A stretch of 64,000 bases of DNA from Galbula dea (lineage: Eukaryota > Chordata > Aves > Piciformes > Galbulidae), in the NCBI GenBank assembly GCA_013399015.1, contig VWZX01006125.1, positions 202,464-266,463 of the forward strand. Reading direction: 5' to 3'. Position 1 is the stretch's first letter, and every line of letters starts with the position of its first letter. Made by a program: the position numbers and the translations under genes. The notes below the pieces were generated by a model. The model saw nothing but the letters and a program-made list of their open reading frames with translations. It did no database searches and was not told the DNA's origin. Positions 59,504 through 64,000 of the stretch are shown in pieces.

Positions 59504-59693
59504 TATCAAAGGCTCTAGCATAGCTATAATTATAGGGACTTCACCACCATTATTGAATTAACCTTCAGGTCAGGTGGTTTTTTGGATTTGTTTTGTTTTT
59601 TCAACCAATTCAGAAAAATTCTCTCAAATGTCTATTGTGCTACAGCAGCATCAGGTTTAAGACACACAGCTTTGATACAGAATCCCAGAATTC
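59504..59693 (+). repeat. About 190-bp direct repeat, copy 2
   Basis: Near-identical to 52243-52432 and again followed directly by a minus-strand CR1. The left neighbour differs: here it is a broken CR1 tail, whereas copy 1 has unique DNA. Confidence 0.9.
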
Positions 59694-60225
59694 CCGTGTG
59701 GTGGGGGTTAGAAAGGATGTCTGGTGATCACCTAGTCCAAACCCCCTGCTAAGGCAGGGTCACTCTCAGTAGGTTGCCCAAGATCACCTCCAGGTGGGAC
59801 TGGAATCTCTCCAGAGACGGAGACTCCACAACCTCCCTGGGTAGCCTGGGGCAGGGCTCTGGCAGTCTGACAGCAGAGAATTTTTGCCTCCTGTTCAGGT
59901 GGAACCTCCTGGATTCTAATCTGTGCCCATTGTCCCTTACCCTGTCCCTGGGCAACACTAAGAAGAGTCTGGCCCCAGCCTTTAGCTATTGGTGAGCATT
60001 GAAAAGATCCACTCTGGCTCTACTCTTCTCCAGGCTAACTGACCCCAGGGCTCTCCCTATCTTTCCCCATCAGAGAGATGCTCCAGTCCTCTCAGCATCT
60101 TTGTAGCCTCCACTCCAGCAGTTCCATGCCTCCCTTGACCTGGGAAGCCCAGAAGTCCACTGAGTACTCCAGATGTGGCCTGATTAGGCCAGAGTACAGT
60201 GCGAGAAGAACCTTCCTCGGCCTGG
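59681..60225 (-). mobile_element. CR1 LINE fragment, minus strand
   Basis: Same subfamily and same starting point as the copy at 52420, but with many differences (for example 'cccgtgtggtgggggttaga' against 'gccagtgtggttggggctgg'). The similarity ends near 60225. Confidence 0.93.
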
Positions 60226-62286
60226 GGAAAACCCATGGGAAAACGACAGCATAGGGTTTCAAAGAAAGAGGCCTCCTAATGCCTAGTGGTGAGATGCTTA
60301 AAACTGTGTTTAATGCTGTAGACATGGATAGCAAACTAACCCAGACATTAACACCAAAGTCGACATTTGGAATTGAGTGCAGAGAGAAAAGACAACAGGA
60401 GATCCCACGCAGACCGATGGGCAATGCTGAGAAGTTTCAAGGCTTGCAGAGTATGGAAGGACCCTGCAAAATTGTCAACTGGCAACAAACATTCACACAC
60501 TGTTAGGTCAAAAGTTTGGCTTTTTTTTTTAAACAAAACAGGCTCATCAGTGACTCTGAATTCGTCAGTAGCATGCTGCTCCTGAGGCAGCACACAGTGA
60601 AAAGGTGGCTACACAAGCGTCGCAAATAAATCCTTTGGAAGCAATGATGGAACAAGAGCATATTTAGGTCCGAGACTCTCTGCAGGACAGTCATTTGGTT
60701 GACATTCTTTCAAACAAACAAACAGAAAGACCAAAATAACCATCACATCAGGAACCCAGCTACCAACATATCTGCAAAATAAATCCAGGATGATCTTTCA
60801 TGAGCAATGCAGCCAACATAGAATTCTTTAGACAAATATATATGCCTTTGCTTGCAAAGTATTTCTAAATAGTCTCTTCAAAAAGTATTGTTAGTGCAAT
60901 ATAACTACATCAGCAACTGCAACCAATGAGAGGTAACCTGGAGAGGACCACAGGAGCAGGTCCTCTCAAGGATGCAGTCCTGCCATTCTCCTGGGGGTAA
61001 AAATCCCCTTGAACATCACTGGGAGCTACAACCAAGAGCGATGCACAGGTAGTCCCTTAGGAATGAAGTCTCTGCTCACTACGTGGGGAGCCGAGCGTGG
61101 AAGAGTACATGCAGCTATCAGGATATATCCCCAAGTACTCGTTATGCAATGGCCACTAAGACACTGGAAATGTAAACGTTTCTTGTCTATGTTCCATGTC
61201 ATTTATAAAACAATGCAGTTTCCATGCAGTAGGGCACAACTGTACCAGAAGAACTGACTAGATTATTAGCAAAGGAACTAAAACTGGTGTATTGGTTTTA
61301 CCACAACTGCATTTTGTTTTCCTCTACACTATATCTCACATTGGTAACAGGTAACGTGTTAGAGCATAAAGCGTATCCTGTGGTTTGAAAGCAAAAACAT
61401 TTTCTGCAAGATTTCCATATTAAAAGAGTTGTGTGCACAAAAGGTGTTCATAGCATGACACCCAAAGCAATATGGAGTTAGTTGGAATAGTATTTCCATT
61501 ACAGCAGAACTATGAACTTCATTCACTAAACTATGTAGTACAAATGAAGATTACTGGTACACATAGAAAAAATCAGATCAGCAATCAGTTACAAACCTGG
61601 CAGTTTTTTGAGAGAGATAGAGATTTTTAGGTCTTATAATGGAATGATAAAAACAGCAGGAACTTCTTTTGGGAGCTCCAGAAAGAGATTTGCATTTGGT
61701 GTTTCTCATTCTCTTATGAGCAGCTCCTACTGCACGGGAAAACATTGTACCAGGAGTTAACACCAGGGTCTAGAGTTCAAAAAAATCAGCTCAAACTGAA
61801 CTGCAGTAGGCTCCACTACATAGTATTTCTCTTGAAATGTACAAAACATAGAAAAATCCTAATGGTGACTTCCTGGATAAAAATATGAATGCTCACAAAT
61901 AAAATCTGACAGAGTTTTGGAGTCAGATTGAAACGTACACCTTTTGCAGATTTAGTCGGCGTGATTTGAGTGTGTCAGGTATCTTGGACCATCAAGTAGT
62001 GGTGCATATTTACCATTCTAGACTGATGCCTGTTTCCAGCAAGGCTATTGGGAAAGAAACCCTACTTGAAACCTTTGTCAAACATGTCTTTACAGTGAGA
62101 AATATATCTTCCATGAGAAATTACTTCTTTTTTTGGGTTTTTTTTTACAATATTTACAAAACCTCCCCATTTGATAAAAAGGCAAAATAAATAAAGAGCT
62201 CAGAGAAAGGAAATGCTGCTTAGGCTGTAGGCTTTTTCTTTTATCTTCCCCCAGCAGATGTTGGTCTCCTCAACATGTGAAGCTGG
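60226..62286 (-). other. MCTP1: Likely MCTP1 3' UTR and downstream DNA
   Basis: This lies directly downstream (minus strand) of the MCTP1 stop codon. No canonical AATAAA was found on the minus strand in this interval; a variant ATTAAA is at 60309-60314, about 2 kb after the stop. The extent of the UTR is uncertain. Confidence 0.4.
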
Positions 62287-62358
62287 CTAGCCAGGGTTGG
62301 TTTTCTTCCTCTTGCTTGGGCTGTGACTGGGATCTTGTTTCAGTTCATGGTATTGCAC
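62287..62358 (-). CDS. MCTP1: MCTP1 last coding exon (C-terminal 23 residues and stop)
   Basis: On the minus strand an acceptor (GTGTTTAAACAG) is followed by a frame encoding VQYHELKQDPSHSP and then SKRKKTNPG, with TAG at 62289-62287. This matches the cytosolic C-terminal tail of MCTP1, an ER-associated protein with several C2 domains and two membrane segments near its C-terminus that is involved in synaptic and endosomal trafficking. The preceding exon, with the end of the membrane region, is not in the window, so the gene is partial here. It converges with SLF1, as in human. A short exon carries limited evidence, but the tail sequence and its place by synteny agree. Confidence 0.85.
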   Translation of the reverse strand: MQYHELKQDPSHSPSKRKKTNPG

Positions 62359-62872
62359 CTGTTTAAACACAGCATTCAGAAAGGAACTGGTCAGGTGGTG
62401 TTTGCTAGAAGAAAGAGGATTTCTATTTTATTTTTTATTTTTTCTTTCCCCCAGGGCAAAAAAAAAGAAAGCAAAAGAAAACTATCCCATGGTATCTGCA
62501 GCTGTGATCTGACAACAGAGAGATAGGTCTAGGGTAAGAAGGAACAACAGCTTAGGAAAATCCTGCCAGGAAGGAAGCCACACTAAGTGCTGAAGTGAAC
62601 TTTAGGAAGGCTGCTTTGTTTCCTCCATGAGCTCTAACAGGAAATAAACAGTGTCTTCTTTAATGAATTGGAGGAGTACTTTTTTGCCATAGTTCTTAAG
62701 ATCTTGCTTTTTTTCAAAGGCCTACAAAGAGGGGATCAGATTCAGAGGGGGTACGTGCACCCGTACCTCCTATTTATACCAGCTCAGAACTAAAACTGTT
62801 ACCTAGAACAGTGGAAAATACATGGTCTTTGTGATACTGAGGGTGACTTACATGCCTGACATGATCTTAATT
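62359..62872 (-). other. MCTP1: MCTP1 last intron, part
   Basis: AT-rich intronic sequence upstream (minus strand) of the terminal exon; no other exon seen. Confidence 0.6.
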
Positions 62873-63500
62873 ACAGAATCACAGAATGTTAGGGGCTGGA
62901 AGGGACCTGTGGAGATCATCTAATCCAACTCCCCTGTCAGAGCAGGGTCACCTACAGCAGGTTGCACAGGATGGTGTCTGGGCAGGTTTGGAATGTCTCC
63001 AGAGGCAGAGACTCCACCACCTCCCTGAGTAGCCTGTTCCAATGCTCTACCACTTTCAAAGTAAAGAAGTTCCTCCTTACATTTAAATAGAACTTCTTAT
63101 TTTCCAGTTTATGCCTGTTACCTCTTGTCCTGTCACTGGGCACTACTGAAACAGTCTGACCCCATCCTCTTGACACCCACCCAGTAAGTATTGATAAGCA
63201 TTGATAAGATCACCTCTTAGTCTTCTCCTCTCCAGGCTAACCAGCCCCAGCTCTCTCTGCCTCTTTCCACAAGAGAGATGTTCTAGTCCCCTAATCATTT
63301 TTGTAGCCCTTTTCTCTGCCCTCTCCAGAAGTTCCCTGTCCTTCTTGGACAGGGGAGACCAGAACTGGACACAGTACTCCAGATGTGGCCTTCGCAAGGC
63401 AGAGTAGAGGGGGAGGAGAAACTCCCTTGACCTGCTAGGCACACTATTCTTCATGCACCCCAGAATGCCATTGGCCTTCTGGGCTTGCACCTTCCCAAGG
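62873..63500 (-). mobile_element. CR1 LINE fragment, minus strand
   Basis: Reversed 3' end 'acagaatcacagaatgttag' and 'gatcatctaatccaactccc', then an ORF2 C-terminus on the minus strand (63490-63143, 115 codons open: MKNSVPSRSREFLLPLYSAL). It is one of the better preserved fragments. Confidence 0.95.
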
Positions 63501-63696
63501 AACTGTGTACTGCATCACTAAAGCTTGTAACTCATAACCACATTACTTTTAAAGGAGCTTATGAGCACAGCTGAACTGTGGCCACAGCGAAAGCTTTCAC
63601 TCCAAGAAAAGAAAGGCTGAAGTGCTCTCAGAGTGCTTTCATGAGACACTAGGCAAAGCTGATCACTGCTGGTGCTGTATCAAAGAAGTTTCTTTC

Positions 63697-64000
63697 ATAG
63701 AAACATTGAATCATTTTTGTTGGAAAAGACCTTTAAGATCATTAAGTCCAACCATTAGCCCAATGTTGCCAGGTCACCACTAAACCATGTCCTTCAACGT
63801 CACATCTACACTTCTACATGTCCAGTGACACCACCACTGCCCTAGGCAGCCTCCTCCAGGGCTTGACAATCCTTTTGGGGAAAAAATTGTTCCTAATGTC
63901 CAACCTAAACCTCCCTGGGCACAAGTTGAGGCCATGTCCTCTTGTCCTATCACTTGTTCCTTGGGAGAAGAGACCAACCCCCACCTTGCTCCAACCTCCT
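63697..64000 (-). mobile_element. CR1 LINE fragment, minus strand, cut by window end
   Basis: 'catagaaacattgaatcatt', 'gatcattaagtccaaccatt' and 'accactaaaccatgtccttc' define a reversed CR1 3' region of a different subfamily from the copy at 62873. It continues beyond the window. Confidence 0.93.

Noticed and set aside
62185..62195. AATAAA on the plus strand near the MCTP1 stop
   Set aside because: It is on the strand opposite to MCTP1 and 16 kb beyond the SLF1 end, so it serves neither gene.
1..64000. A wholly new system (for example a defence or toxin locus)
   Set aside because: The window is explained by a known repair gene, the end of a neighbour and common bird repeats. No unexplained conserved gene cluster is visible.

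Overview
This window is vertebrate nuclear DNA, almost certainly from a bird. The coding sequence is split into many small exons with GT-AG junctions, and the interspersed repeats are overwhelmingly CR1 LINEs in 3'-anchored fragments, together with avian-type endogenous retrovirus LTRs. There are two assembly gaps (1-43 and 14707-15269). No operons, CRISPR arrays or prokaryotic systems are present. In chicken, the syntenic human 5q15 block lies on chromosome Z to my knowledge, so a Z origin is plausible but is an inference.

The main gene is SLF1 (also called ANKRD32; SMC5-SMC6 complex localization factor 1) on the + strand. I could assemble it completely: a non-coding first exon in a CpG island (ending at 6555) and 17 coding exons from the ATG at 7062 to the stop at 45579. 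All exon phases join without a break into 926 codons (925 residues plus stop). The predicted protein has tandem BRCT domains at the N-terminus, a short linker, a central helical region, two basic clusters, and C-terminal ankyrin repeats followed by a conserved tail. SLF1 links RAD18-marked DNA damage to the SMC5/6 complex. A poly(A) signal lies at 46047-46052.

Left flank (1-6060): tandem CR1 fragments, unassigned intergenic DNA, and a CR1 just upstream of the promoter. The CpG island (about 6060-6860) has promoter motifs and a perfect minus-strand splice donor, which suggests a bidirectional promoter; in human the divergent neighbour is KIAA0825. Right flank (46.1-64 kb): CR1 copies, small LTR remnants and, on the minus strand at 62287-62358, the last coding exon of MCTP1 (multiple C2 and transmembrane domain protein), convergent with SLF1 as in human. 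No other coding gene was recognised.

The observations most worth checking are: (i) a candidate alternative terminal exon in SLF1 intron 4 (11396-11459 plus AATAAA), in frame with exon 4, which would give a short BRCT-only protein; (ii) a roughly 190-bp direct duplication (52243 and 59504) that is almost identical although the CR1 copies beside it are much more diverged; (iii) the divergent promoter; (iv) a shortened linker made of frame-neutral exons; and (v) a 172-bp TG...CA LTR-like element inside a CR1. I found no clearly undescribed biological system.
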